Below are positions 1 to 8,306 of a DNA stretch of 64,000 nucleotides, piece by piece. A program made the position numbers and the translations under genes. Source of the DNA: Vicinamibacterales bacterium. GTDB taxonomy: Bacteria; Acidobacteriota; Vicinamibacteria; Vicinamibacterales; UBA2999. The notes beneath the pieces are model-generated. The model was not told where the DNA came from. It made no database searches and worked only from the letters and a program-made list of their open reading frames with translations. The stretch spans positions 124,001 through 188,000 of the forward strand of contig JAUXWO010000030.1 in the NCBI GenBank assembly GCA_030680175.1, given 5' to 3'. Position 1 is the first letter of the stretch, and each line of letters starts with the position of its first letter.

Positions 1-231
1 GCCCTGGTCATCGCGCTCAAGGGCGCGACCGAGCAGATTCGCGGGCGCTTCTTCCAGAACATGTCCAAGCGCGCGGGCGACATGCTCCGCGAGGAGATGG
101 ACGTGCTCGGCGCCGTCCGGCTGCGCGACGTGGAGAAGGCGCAGCAGGAGGTGGTGGCCATCGCGCGCAAGCTCGAGGAAGAGGGCGTCATCGTGACCGG
201 GGCGGCCGCGGGCGAGGCCTATGTCGTCTAG
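1..231 (+). CDS. fliG: Flagellar motor switch protein FliG, C-terminal fragment (5' end outside window)
   Basis: Frame 1 is open from the first base and encodes the last 76 residues of FliG, the rotor protein that contacts the stator. The family's C-terminal signature is visible: a FFxNMSKRA segment, then a conserved LGxVRLRDVEKAQQE helix and a final helix ending in EEEGVIV. The start lies upstream of the window. Its stop codon overlaps the fliH start by 11 nt, so the two are probably translationally coupled. The fliF-fliG side of the operon presumably continues to the left. Confidence 0.93.
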   Translation, partial: ALVIALKGATEQIRGRFFQNMSKRAGDMLREEMDVLGAVRLRDVEKAQQEVVAIARKLEEEGVIVTGAAAGEAYVV

Positions 232-1003
232 CCAGTTCACGCGGGCCACCCGCTTCAGCGCCCCGGACCACATCGAGGTGCTGGGCTTCGACTGGGGCGG
301 GGTGGTGATGCCGCCGCGTCCGCCCGTCGTGGACGCCACCGGCGCCGCCCGCCCGCCCGCGGTGACGGGGGTGCCCGCCGTCGAGCACCACCTGGCCCAC
401 GGGGACGCACGGCCGGGAGGCGAGCCGGCGCCGCCGGGGGACGCGGCGCCCGGGGGCGCGGGCGACCCGGCGCATCTCGCCGCGCTCGAACGGGACGCCT
501 TTGCCAAGGGCTACGCGCAGGGCGAGAGGGCCGGCCTCGAAGCCGGCCGCACGCGCGCCGACGCGATGCTGCGCCGCATGGCCGCCACGCTCGACGAGTT
601 GGGCACGCTGCGGGCCTCGATGATCCACGCCACCGAGCAGCAGATGGTGCAGCTCGCCCTGGCGATCGCCCGCCGCATCCTGCGCCGCGAGGCCACCCTC
701 GACGGCGACCTCGTCGTCGCGATGGCGCGGGTTGCGCTGGACCGGCTGGGCGAGCGCACGCCGGCGACCGTCCGGCTCAACCCCGAGGATCTCGCCGGCA
801 CGGGCGCCGAGGAGGGCGCGCTCGGCAGTTCGTTCGTGACCGTCGTCGCCGATGCGAGCCTGAGCCGCGGCCAGTGCAAGGTCGAATCCGAGTTCGGCTT
901 CATCGACGCGGGTGTCGACGCGCAGTTCGAGCAGATCGCGCACGCCCTGGTGGGGGAGACGACGCCGGCGCCCGAGATGGCCGTGGTGCCGCATGCCCGC
1001 TGA
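221..1003 (+). CDS. fliH: Flagellar assembly protein FliH (export ATPase regulator)
   Basis: This 260-residue protein has a proline/alanine-rich, low-complexity N-terminal half. A FliH-type C-terminal half follows: a long helix with GYAQGERAGLEAG, small-residue repeats, and then the conserved IARRILRREATLDGDLVV stretch. FliH binds FliI, restrains its ATPase activity and docks it at the C-ring and export gate. The ATG lies inside the end of fliG, and fliI starts inside its 3' end (11-nt overlaps both sides). Identification rests on the C-terminal pattern plus position between fliG and fliI. Confidence 0.9.
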   Translation: MSSSQFTRATRFSAPDHIEVLGFDWGGVVMPPRPPVVDATGAARPPAVTGVPAVEHHLAHGDARPGGEPAPPGDAAPGGAGDPAHLAALERDAFAKGYAQGERAGLEAGRTRADAMLRRMAATLDELGTLRASMIHATEQQMVQLALAIARRILRREATLDGDLVVAMARVALDRLGERTPATVRLNPEDLAGTGAEEGALGSSFVTVVADASLSRGQCKVESEFGFIDAGVDAQFEQIAHALVGETTPAPEMAVVPHAR

Positions 1004-2318
1004 GGTCGAGACGCCGGTCGAGTTCTCGCTCGACCGCTACACGGCGCGCCTGAACCGCGCCGAGCCGCTCCCGGTGATGGGGCAGGTCGTGCGCACGGTG
1101 GGCCTCATCGTCGAGTCCAAGGGGCCGCGCGCGCGGGTCGGCGAACTGTGCGAGCTCATCGGCGGCCCGACGCCGCTGCCGCTCGAGGTGGTGGGCTTCC
1201 GTGACGGCCACCTGCTGAGCGTGCCGCTCGGGACGACGTCCGGCATCCGCCCCGGCGACCGGCTGGTCGCGCGCGGCTCGGTCGCCACGATGGCGGTGGG
1301 GAAGAAGCTGCTCGGCCGCGTGCTGGACGGACTCGGCCGTCCCATCGATGACCGCGGGCCCCTCGAGACCGTCGCGGACTACCCGCTCCATCCGCCGCCG
1401 ATGAACCCCATGGCACGGCAGCCGATCGCGTCGCCCCTCGGCACCGGCGTGCGCGCCATCGATGGCCTGCTCACGTGCGGCCGCGGCCAGCGGCTGGGCC
1501 TGTTCGGCGGCAGCGGCGTCGGCAAGAGCACACTGCTCGGCATGATGGCCAAGTCCACGGCGGCAGATGTCGCCGTCATCGCGCTTGTTGGCGAGCGCGG
1601 ACGCGAGGTGCGCTCGTTCATCGAGCACGACCTCGGCCCCGAGGGCCTGGCGCGTGCCGTCGTGATCGTGTCGACGTCCGACAACCCCGCGCTGATGCGT
1701 ATTCGTGCCGCATACGCCGCGACGGCCGTCGCCGAGTACTTCCGCGACCAGGGCCTGAACGTCCTGCTGATGATGGATTCGGTCACGCGCTTCGCGATGG
1801 CGCAGCGCGAGGTGGGCCTGGCCGCCGGCGAGCCGCCCACCGCCAAAGGCTATCCGCCGTCGGTGTTCGCGCTGCTGCCGAGCCTGCTCGAGCGCGCGGG
1901 CAACGTGGAGGGCCGCGGCAGCATCACGGCGCTCTACACCGTGCTCGTCGAGGGCGACGATCACACCGAGCCGATCGCCGACACGGTCCGCTCGATTCTC
2001 GACGGTCACATCTATCTGTCGCGCGACCTGGCCGCGCGCAATCACTATCCGGCCATCGACATCCTCGCCAGCGTCAGCCGGACGATGCCGGATGTGACCA
2101 CGGCGGCGCACCGCCAGAAGGCCGCGCAACTGCGCGACTGGATGGCGATCATCCGCGACAGCGAAGACCTCGTGAGCGTGGGCGCCTACGTGCCGGGCAG
2201 CAACCCCCGGATCGACCAGGCGCGCGAGCGGCGTGACGCCATTGACGCCTTCCTGCGTCAGCCGGCCGACGATGCGCGCGGGTTCGCGGACGCCGTCCGC
2301 GAGCTCGACGCGATCTGA
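993..2318 (+). CDS. fliI: Flagellum-specific export ATPase FliI
   Basis: This 441-residue ATPase powers and organises type III flagellar export. The Walker A loop GGSGVGKST lies near residues 171-179 and the Walker B region VLLMMDSVTRFAMAQRE near 255. The F1-beta-like GYPPSVFALLPSLLERAG and C-terminal helical domain are present. The frame is open further upstream (to 912), but that stretch is arginine-rich shadow coding of fliH. ATG 993 gives the usual N-terminus and an 11-nt overlap with fliH. Confidence 0.97.
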   Translation: MPAEVETPVEFSLDRYTARLNRAEPLPVMGQVVRTVGLIVESKGPRARVGELCELIGGPTPLPLEVVGFRDGHLLSVPLGTTSGIRPGDRLVARGSVATMAVGKKLLGRVLDGLGRPIDDRGPLETVADYPLHPPPMNPMARQPIASPLGTGVRAIDGLLTCGRGQRLGLFGGSGVGKSTLLGMMAKSTAADVAVIALVGERGREVRSFIEHDLGPEGLARAVVIVSTSDNPALMRIRAAYAATAVAEYFRDQGLNVLLMMDSVTRFAMAQREVGLAAGEPPTAKGYPPSVFALLPSLLERAGNVEGRGSITALYTVLVEGDDHTEPIADTVRSILDGHIYLSRDLAARNHYPAIDILASVSRTMPDVTTAAHRQKAAQLRDWMAIIRDSEDLVSVGAYVPGSNPRIDQARERRDAIDAFLRQPADDARGFADAVRELDAI

Positions 2319-2319
2319 C

Positions 2320-2784
2320 ATGCCCCCGTTCAAGTTCCGCGCGCAGCCCGTGCTCGAGATCCGCAAGCGTGCCGAAGAGGCCGCCGAGCGTGCGCTCGCG
2401 CACGCGGAGGGGGTCTGGCAGCAGGCGGAGGCCGCGCGCACGCAGGCGGCGCGGGATGTGGAGACCGCGTTGGAGCGTGCGGGGAAGGCCTCGGCCAGCG
2501 CCACGCACGCCGGCGAGCTGACCTGGTACCGGAATTGGATTACCGGTCAGCAGCGGCTCGCGGCCGACCGGCTGCGGGTGGCGACCGAGCGGCGCGCCGA
2601 CCGGGATCGGGCGCAGGCCGTCGCCGAGCGGGCGCGGCGGGAGCGCATGGCGCTCGACAAACTGCGGGATCGCGCCTGGCGCGCCCATCTCGAGGGCGAA
2701 CGGCGCGCGGAACAGAAGGACCTCGATATGCTCGGCACGCTCAAGCACGCCGCGGCACGACACGAGGCGGGAGGAGACGAGTGA
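2320..2784 (+). CDS. fliJ: Flagellar export chaperone/coiled-coil protein FliJ
   Basis: This 154-residue, almost wholly alpha-helical protein begins [17 protein letters not shown], the typical FliJ opening (FxFRLQxVLxxR). Long Ala/Arg/Glu-rich coiled coil follows to the C-terminus. FliJ sits in the FliI hexamer like the gamma subunit of F1 and escorts chaperones to FlhA. It starts one base after the fliI stop, and its TGA overlaps the flgD GTG by 4 nt. Length and position are normal for the family. Confidence 0.9.
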   Translation: MPPFKFRAQPVLEIRKRAEEAAERALAHAEGVWQQAEAARTQAARDVETALERAGKASASATHAGELTWYRNWITGQQRLAADRLRVATERRADRDRAQAVAERARRERMALDKLRDRAWRAHLEGERRAEQKDLDMLGTLKHAAARHEAGGDE

Positions 2785-3053
2785 CGACGAATGGCATCTC
2801 TGGCGTCGGCGGGACGACAACTGGCGCGGCCGCGGCCCTGCCGGACCGGACCGATCAACTGGGCCGCGACGCGTTCCTGAACCTGCTCGTGACACAGCTC
2901 CAGCATCAGGACCCGACCAACCCGATGGCCGATGCGGACTTCATCGCCCAGCTCGCGACCTTCAGCCAGCTCGAGAAGCTGAGCGAGATCGCCGACGGCA
3001 TCGCCAAACTCAACAAGGCGCTGGGGGTGGACACGAACGCCCCGTCCCTCTAG
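2781..3053 (+). CDS. flgD: Hook-capping protein FlgD, short form (N-terminal domain only)
   Basis: It starts at GTG 2781 within a GTGA overlap with fliJ, behind a GGAGGAGA ribosome-binding site. The 90 residues contain the conserved FlgD N-terminal region: [19 protein letters not shown], then [21 protein letters not shown]. FlgD normally continues into Ig-like/tudor domains to about 220 residues; these are absent here. The TAG stop lies inside the left end (CTAG) of the 111-bp repeat element. Truncation by insertion of that element is possible, but short FlgD proteins also exist naturally. Function as hook cap/scaffold is inferred from the family. Confidence 0.88.
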   Translation: MTTNGISGVGGTTTGAAAALPDRTDQLGRDAFLNLLVTQLQHQDPTNPMADADFIAQLATFSQLEKLSEIADGIAKLNKALGVDTNAPSL

Positions 3054-3160
3054 TGGAGTGTCGTTGACAAAGAACTACCGGGCCGCCCGTCGGGCGGCCC
3101 GCAAAATCGCGGTTGAGCAGAGGCGCTGGTAGTCCCTCTTCAGTCGATACGGTCCACTAG
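3050..3160. repeat. 111-bp CTAG-ended repeat element, copy A
   Basis: Both ends are CTAG and carry imperfect terminal inverted repeats (CTAGTGGAGTGTCG at the left; the right end reads CTAGTGGACCGTATCG on the other strand). The core is a perfect hairpin, GGGCCGCCC-GTC-GGGCGGCCC. A second stem (AGAGG...CCTCT) lies to its right. The left CTAG supplies the flgD stop codon. It is the same length as, and clearly homologous to, copies at 30896, 31003 and 42152. Here it fills most of the flgD-flgE gap and may act as terminator, 3' UTR structure or mobile MITE-like element. Confidence 0.85.
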
Positions 3161-3198
3161 TCCGTCAACCCCCTGATCAGTCACACGGAGAAGCATCC

Positions 3199-4488
3199 AT
3201 GTCATTCGCCGCCGGCCTCTCGGGCCTCAGCGCCAACTCGACCTACTTGAGCACAATCGGCAACAACCTCGCGAACATCAACACCATCGGCTTCAAGTCG
3301 AGCACGGTGACGTTCATGGACCTCGTGAGCCAGACCATGGGCGGGACGAGCAGCAACCCGATGCAGGTCGGCCTGGGCGTGACGACCGGATCCATTTCAC
3401 CGGTCTTCAGCCAGGGCGCCATCGAGAACACGCGCGAGGCCACCAACGCCGCCATCCAGGGCAACGGCTTCTTCGTCGTGGCCAACCCCTCCGGCAGCGG
3501 CAACGCCTTCACCCGCGCCGGCAACTTCAGCTTCGACAACAACGGGGCGCTCGTGTCGCCCGATGGCTGGAAGGTGCAGGGCTGGACGGCGACCAACGTC
3601 GACGGCACCATCAACACGACCGGCACGCCCGGCGACATCACCATTCCCCCCGGCGTGCTGCGTGCGCCGACGCCGACGACCGAGTTCCGTACCATCACGA
3701 ACCTCGACGCCAACGCCGCGGCCGGCGACACGTTCACCACCTCCGTGCAGATCTACGACTCGCTCGGCCAGCCGCATGTCATGACCATGACGTACGAGAA
3801 GCAGGCGGCCGCCGGCAGCTGGACGTGGCAGGCCACGGTGCCCGGCGAGGAGATCGCGGGCGGCGTGGCCGGCACACCCTTCCCGATCATGACGGGCACG
3901 GCCGTGTTCGACGCCGACGGTGCGCTCGCGACCGTGACGGTCGCCGGCGCGGGCACCGGCGGCGGCGGCACGCCGCCAGCCGACGTCACCGTGACGACCC
4001 CGGCCTGGACCAATGGCGCCGGCCCGAGCGCCCTCGTGTGGGATGTCGTGGGCGCCAACGATGTCGCATCGCTCACGGGCTTCGCTTCGGCGTCCTCGAC
4101 CTCGTCGAAGGCGCAGAACGGGTCGGCGGCCGGCATGATCGACAACATCTCGATCAAGAGCGACGGCGCGATCGTGGCGACCTTCGGGGCGGGCCAGACC
4201 GTCACCGTCGGCCAGCTCGCCCTGGCGAGCTTCAACAACCCGAAGGGCCTCGTGAAGCTCGGATCGAACCGCTACGGCGAGAGCCAGGCGGCCGGCATCG
4301 CCAATATCGGCGTGGCGGGCACGGGCGGACGCGGCACGCTCATCGGCAGTGCGCTCGAGCAGTCGAACGTGGACATCGCGCAGGAGTTCACGCGCATGAT
4401 CCTCGCGCAGCGCGGCTACCAGGCCAACTCGAAGACCATCACCACGGCCGACGAGATGCTGCTCGATACCCTCCAGCTCAAGCGATAA
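3199..4488 (+). CDS. flgE: Flagellar hook protein FlgE
   Basis: This 429-residue axial protein builds the hook. The N-terminus has the rod/hook motif SANSTYLSTIGNNLANINT followed by GFKSS. The D1 domain contains IQGNGFFVV and YTRAGNF-type motifs (FTRAGNFSFDNNG). The C-terminus closes with the conserved SNVDIAQEFTRMILAQRGYQ heptad region and TTADEMLLDTLQLKR. The ATG is preceded by a GGAG site. It follows directly after repeat copy A and is followed 9 nt later by fliK, matching the usual flgD-flgE-fliK logic of hook growth and length control. Confidence 0.95.
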   Translation: MSFAAGLSGLSANSTYLSTIGNNLANINTIGFKSSTVTFMDLVSQTMGGTSSNPMQVGLGVTTGSISPVFSQGAIENTREATNAAIQGNGFFVVANPSGSGNAFTRAGNFSFDNNGALVSPDGWKVQGWTATNVDGTINTTGTPGDITIPPGVLRAPTPTTEFRTITNLDANAAAGDTFTTSVQIYDSLGQPHVMTMTYEKQAAAGSWTWQATVPGEEIAGGVAGTPFPIMTGTAVFDADGALATVTVAGAGTGGGGTPPADVTVTTPAWTNGAGPSALVWDVVGANDVASLTGFASASSTSSKAQNGSAAGMIDNISIKSDGAIVATFGAGQTVTVGQLALASFNNPKGLVKLGSNRYGESQAAGIANIGVAGTGGRGTLIGSALEQSNVDIAQEFTRMILAQRGYQANSKTITTADEMLLDTLQLKR

Positions 4489-4497
4489 GGAGCCGAC

Positions 4498-6183
4498 GTG
4501 GACTTCGCGAGTGTCATGGGCGGCGCGCCGGCCGGCGCGCCCGCTCCGCCCGCGGCGCCTCCGATCGAGGCGCCGGCGGGCCGGCCCTTCGCCGCGATGG
4601 TCGAGGCCGGACTCGCCCCCGACATCGTGCCTCACGAGGAGGCGCCGGTGGACGCCGAGTGGCCGCTCACCGACACGACCCCGCTCCTCGCCATGCTGCC
4701 GCTGCTTGCGTCGTGGACGCCACCGGCCGTGACGCCCTCGCTCGACGCGGATGCGTCGAGCCTCGAGATGACCGACGGCGAAAGCGCCGCCGGCCCGGAG
4801 TCCGTCGAGGCCGCGGTGGACGTGGACCCGGCCGCGGCGCTGCCCGCTCCGGTCACCGCGGAGGCGGCCACGGCTGGCGCCACACCGGCGCCGGTGCCGG
4901 CGCCGGCCGTCCCGATTCAGATGGCGGCGACCGATGCGCGGACGCCGGAACCGCCGTCGCGCCAGGCGCCCCCGGACGGGCACACGCAGGCGTCGACGCA
5001 GCCGCAGGCAGATGCCGGTGGCCCCTCGCCAGTGCCGGGGCCTGCCGTCACCGGTCGTCCGGCGCCGATCGTCGTGGACGGCTTGCCGGCGGCGAACGCC
5101 GTGCCGGCGCCCGCGCGCACCGTCGCGCCCGACGTCACGCCGTCGCCCGGCGTGCGTCCCGGTGGCGCCCTCGAAACGACGCCCGGGGTCGTACCGATTC
5201 CCGAGGGAACCGCCGTGGCGCCCGAAGCGTTCATCGGTGACGTCCCGGTCGCCGAGGACGGGGTGGTCCCGCCGGCCCTGCAGGCCGGCGCGCTCGCGCC
5301 TCGGGCCGCGCAGGCGCCACGGGCGCCCGGCCACGACCTCGACACGAGCGATCAGGACGCCGGTACGTCGAAGGCATCCGGACTCGATGCCGCGAGGCAG
5401 GCCGCGTCGGCGCTGATCGCGCGCGCGCTGGCCGCGTTCCGATCGAGCGAAGACGGCACCCGCCCGGCGGCGGAGGCCTCGGCGCAGGTCGAGGCGCCGC
5501 CGATCGATGCGCCGGCCGCGCAGGCGCTGCCCGTGCAGGCGTCGCCCGTCGTGACGTTCGTATCGCCGTCTGACGGCGCGCCCGTGGACGCCGCGACGCC
5601 GCCCCTCGTGCAGGCGCCCGCGCCGGCCGGCGGGTTCAGCTTCTCCGGCGGCCGCGGACAGGATGGGGCCGAGACGTACGGCCGCCGTCCGTACATGCCC
5701 GCGGCCCTGACCCTCGAAGGGATGGGCGCCTCGCTCCTCCCGAGCACGGCATCGCTCGGCCCCGGCACGGCGCCGTCCGCCGCCACCGCGCCGTCCGAGG
5801 CCGCGCGACCGTCGGAGGTTCCGGACCTGACGCCCCAGTTCGTGAAGTCGCTGCGCCTGCAGTGGCGTGACGGCCTGGGCGAGGCGCGCTTCCTGCTGAA
5901 CCCCGAACATCTGGGCGAAGTCAGCGTCCAGCTGCGCGTGGGCCCGGAGGGGGTGCATGCGAGCTTCCAGTCCGCCTCGCCATTGGTGCGCGGCTGGATC
6001 CAGACGCACAGCGAGGACCTCCGCGCCGCCCTGGCGGAGCGGGGCCTGGACCTCTCGTCCGTCAAGGTGCACGAGGATCCCGACGAGGACGGCCGTGAGC
6101 GGCAGGATCGCCAGGACGACGCGCCCCGACGACGGCAGGAACGGGCGTCCGGCGAGACGCCCTCGTTCGAGTCGCTCCTCTAG
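4498..6183 (+). CDS. fliK: Hook-length control protein FliK
   Basis: The start is GTG 4498 behind AAGGAG. The product (561 aa) has a very long, disordered Ala/Pro/Glu-rich region, as expected for the molecular-ruler part. A compact C-terminal FliK domain follows at about residues 440-530 (LRLQWRDGLGEARFLLNPEHLGEVSVQLRV in pieces, ending GLDLSSVKV). FliK is exported and triggers FlhB's change from hook to filament substrates. The low-complexity part gives no homology, so the call depends on the C-terminal domain and gene order. Confidence 0.88.
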   Translation: MDFASVMGGAPAGAPAPPAAPPIEAPAGRPFAAMVEAGLAPDIVPHEEAPVDAEWPLTDTTPLLAMLPLLASWTPPAVTPSLDADASSLEMTDGESAAGPESVEAAVDVDPAAALPAPVTAEAATAGATPAPVPAPAVPIQMAATDARTPEPPSRQAPPDGHTQASTQPQADAGGPSPVPGPAVTGRPAPIVVDGLPAANAVPAPARTVAPDVTPSPGVRPGGALETTPGVVPIPEGTAVAPEAFIGDVPVAEDGVVPPALQAGALAPRAAQAPRAPGHDLDTSDQDAGTSKASGLDAARQAASALIARALAAFRSSEDGTRPAAEASAQVEAPPIDAPAAQALPVQASPVVTFVSPSDGAPVDAATPPLVQAPAPAGGFSFSGGRGQDGAETYGRRPYMPAALTLEGMGASLLPSTASLGPGTAPSAATAPSEAARPSEVPDLTPQFVKSLRLQWRDGLGEARFLLNPEHLGEVSVQLRVGPEGVHASFQSASPLVRGWIQTHSEDLRAALAERGLDLSSVKVHEDPDEDGRERQDRQDDAPRRRQERASGETPSFESLL

Positions 6184-6218
6184 CCCTTCACCCCTTCGGG
6201 CTGTCGGCGAGACGTCAC

Positions 6219-6250
6219 CACCCGGCGCGCGCACCGACGCGCGCCGGGTG
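6219..6250 (+). terminator. Strong hairpin after fliK
   Basis: A perfect 13-bp stem (CACCCGGCGCGCG / CGCGCGCCGGGTG) with a 6-nt loop lies 35 nt downstream of the fliK stop. No T-run follows, so it is either a factor-dependent or partial terminator or an mRNA-stabilising structure. It separates the hook block from the fliL-export block. Confidence 0.5.
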
Positions 6251-6302
6251 GATTCCCCCGCAATTCCCGCCGAGATCCGCACCCGCTCCGGGCGGCCCCC
6301 CC

Positions 6303-6317
6303 CGGCATCACCCTTGC
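6303..6317 (+). promoter_or_regulatory. Candidate sigma-54 promoter upstream of fliL
   Basis: CGGCAT-N5-TTGC places GG and GC exactly 10 nt apart, the -24/-12 arrangement of RpoN promoters (consensus TGGCAC-N5-TTGCW). It is 62 nt upstream of the fliL ATG, in the only sizeable gap between fliK and flgG apart from short junctions. A single match in GC-rich DNA is weak evidence. Confidence 0.35.
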
Positions 6318-6378
6318 TCTTTCGCGACGCGTGACCGGCAGGTGATGGGTTCCTGCCCAATTGCGATGAGTGTCCTCC

Positions 6379-6873
6379 ATGTCTGATGTCGAGAAGAAGA
6401 AGTCCGGGGGCGGGCTCTGGAAAGCGCTGTCGCTCGTGCTCGTGCTGATCGTTGTGGGCGGGGGCGCCGGGGCGGGCGGCGTCGGGTGGTCGCCGCGGTC
6501 GGCGGGGACCGTGGCCGGGGCGGAGCCGGCGGCCGCGCCCGTGCCGGTGGCGGTGCCGCAGCCGACAGGGCTCGTCACGCTCGAGCCGTTCCTCGTGAAC
6601 CTGGCCGACGCCGACGCCGGCCGCTTCCTCCGCACGTCGATGCAGCTCGTGGTGGCCGACGCGGCGACGGCGGCCACACTGACCAAGCAGGACGTCGTCC
6701 TGATGCGCGTGCGCTCGGCGATTCTCGAGGTGCTGACCGAGCAGTCGGCGGCGGCGCTCGTGACGCCCGCCGGCAAGACGGCTCTCAAACAGTTGATTCA
6801 GGAGCGCGCCACACAGGTGGGCGGCGTGGCGGTGGCTGATGTCCTCTTTGCCGACTTCGTCGTCCAGTTCTGA
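6379..6873 (+). CDS. fliL: Flagellar basal body-associated protein FliL
   Basis: This 164-residue inner-membrane protein has a short cytoplasmic head (MSDVEKKKSGGG), one hydrophobic segment (LSLVLVLIVVGGGAGAGG) and a periplasmic domain. The FliL pattern is visible: TLEPFLVNLAD, RFLRTSMQLVV, then a C-terminal VADVLFADFVVQF. FliL ring proteins surround and stabilise the stator. ATG 6379 was chosen; an in-frame GTG three codons upstream is also possible. fliN begins 35 nt before its stop. Confidence 0.9.
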   Translation: MSDVEKKKSGGGLWKALSLVLVLIVVGGGAGAGGVGWSPRSAGTVAGAEPAAAPVPVAVPQPTGLVTLEPFLVNLADADAGRFLRTSMQLVVADAATAATLTKQDVVLMRVRSAILEVLTEQSAAALVTPAGKTALKQLIQERATQVGGVAVADVLFADFVVQF

Positions 6874-7204
6874 GTCGCTCGCCGTGGCGACCGCAGCGGC
6901 CCCGGCGGAGCCACCGCCGGTGGCCGCGCCGCTCGATCCGGCCGACGAGGTGTCGTCGGCCTTTCCGGGCCTGCTCGACGTCACGATCCCCGTCGAGGTC
7001 GTGCTCGGCACGGGCCGCCTCACGGTGCGTGAGTGCCTGGGCCTCGTGCGGTCACGCGTCATCCAGCTCGAGCAGTCCGCGGGTGCGGATCTGAAGGTGA
7101 CGGCCAACGGCATCGCGCTGGCGCGTGCCGAGGTCGTGATCGTCGAGGACAGCACGGCGGTGCGCGTCACCGAGATCGACGGCAGCGGCCTGGAGTCCGC
7201 GTGA
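6839..7204 (+). CDS. fliN: Flagellar motor switch protein FliN
   Basis: This 121-residue protein has a Ser/Ala/Pro-rich linker (residues 1-45) followed by one SpoA/FliN domain: LLDVTIPVEVVLGTGRLTV, then a C-terminal RAEVVIVEDSTAVRVTEI. It would form the bottom of the C-ring. It overlaps fliL by 35 nt and shares a GTGA junction with fliO. A second SpoA-domain protein (16154) is present next to fliM, so the division of labour between the two is not obvious. Confidence 0.9.
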   Translation: MSSLPTSSSSSESLAVATAAAPAEPPPVAAPLDPADEVSSAFPGLLDVTIPVEVVLGTGRLTVRECLGLVRSRVIQLEQSAGADLKVTANGIALARAEVVIVEDSTAVRVTEIDGSGLESA

Positions 7205-7566
7205 GCCTGCTGGCCCTCTCCGCACAGACGGCCGCCGAGCCGTGGCCGGCCGACGATGTCGGCGCCGCCGTGCGCGGCGTCTTCGCCGTCGCCATCGTCC
7301 TCGCGCTGGTTGTGGTGCTGGCCTGGCTCGTGCGTCGCGGCGTGCTGCCGTTCGGCCCGTCGGCGCGCGGCCAGGCCGTGCGCATCGAATCGTCCGTGCC
7401 GCTCGGCGAGCGCCGATCGCTCGTGATCGTCACGGTCGAAGGCCGCCGGCTCCTGCTCGGGCTCACGCCCAGCCAGGTGTCGCTCGTGTCGGAACTGGGC
7501 ACGGCGCCGTTCCAGGAGGCGCTCGAAGCCCGGCTCGATGCGGACGCCCCGGAGGCGCGGTCATGA
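7201..7566 (+). CDS. fliO: Flagellar export gate assembly protein FliO
   Basis: The start is GTG 7201 inside the end of fliN. The product (121 aa) has one transmembrane segment (VFAVAIVLALVVVLAWLV, about residues 27-44). The small cytoplasmic FliO domain follows: QAVRIESSVPLGERRSLVIV, then GRRLLLGLTPSQVSLVSEL. FliO helps assemble the FliP5 ring. Its TGA overlaps the fliP ATG by 4 nt. Confidence 0.88.
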   Translation: MSLLALSAQTAAEPWPADDVGAAVRGVFAVAIVLALVVVLAWLVRRGVLPFGPSARGQAVRIESSVPLGERRSLVIVTVEGRRLLLGLTPSQVSLVSELGTAPFQEALEARLDADAPEARS

Positions 7567-8300
7567 CGCGCCGCCTGATCGCGCTCGCCGGACTCATCGT
7601 CCTGGTGTCGGTGGCCCCGGCGGCCGCGCAGCCGGCGGATCAGCTCTCGGTGAACATCGACGGGGTGGGCACCGTCTCGGCGCCGCTGCAGATCGCGCTG
7701 CTGCTGACGATGCTGACGTTCCTGCCGGCGATGCTCATCTCGATGACCTCGTTCACACGCATCGTCATCGTGTTCCATTTCCTGAGGCAGGCGGTCGGCT
7801 CGCAGGAGCAGCCGTCGAACCAGATCCTGATCGGGCTCTCGCTGTTCCTCACGATCTTCATCATGGCGCCGACGGTCGACCGCATCCACGCGCTGGCGCT
7901 CGGGCCGGCCATGGAGGGGCGCATCGAGGTGTCGGAGGCGCTCGTGCTGGGCGCGCCGCCGCTGCGCGAGTTCATGCTGAAGCAGACGCGCGAGGCGGAC
8001 CTGGCCCTGTTTGTCGAGCTGAGCCGCATGGAACGGCCGGCCACGCCGGCCGACCTGCCGATGCGCGTCGTGATTCCGGCCTTCGTGATCTCGGAGCTCA
8101 AGACCGGCTTCCAGATGGGCTTCTTCCTGTTCGTGCCGTTCCTGCTGATCGACCTCGTCGTGTCGACCACGCTCCTGTCGATGGGCATGCTCCAGCTGCC
8201 GCCCGCGATGATCTCGCTTCCGTTCAAGCTGTTGCTGTTCGTGATGATCGACGGGTGGAACCTGCTCGTCGGATCGCTCGTGCGCAGCTTCGTGGTGTAG
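7563..8300 (+). CDS. fliP: Flagellar export gate protein FliP
   Basis: This 245-residue protein carries a cleavable signal peptide (ending about AAAQPADQ) and four membrane segments. Hallmarks are FLPAMLISMTSFTRIVIVFHFLRQA, the PSNQILIGLSLFLT segment, and the C-terminal LPFKLLLFVMIDGWNLLVGSLV. FliP forms the core helical ring of the type III export channel with FliQ and FliR. Start chosen by the 4-nt ATGA overlap with fliO. Confidence 0.96.
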   Translation: MTRRLIALAGLIVLVSVAPAAAQPADQLSVNIDGVGTVSAPLQIALLLTMLTFLPAMLISMTSFTRIVIVFHFLRQAVGSQEQPSNQILIGLSLFLTIFIMAPTVDRIHALALGPAMEGRIEVSEALVLGAPPLREFMLKQTREADLALFVELSRMERPATPADLPMRVVIPAFVISELKTGFQMGFFLFVPFLLIDLVVSTTLLSMGMLQLPPAMISLPFKLLLFVMIDGWNLLVGSLVRSFVV

Positions 8301-8306
8301 CCGCGC

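Noticed and set aside
3397..7170. Very long (over 1,200 codons) open frame on the minus strand
   Set aside because: It runs antisense to flgE, fliK, fliL and fliN, which have clear family motifs. Long antisense frames are common in GC-rich DNA, and its translation is Arg/Gly/His low-complexity.
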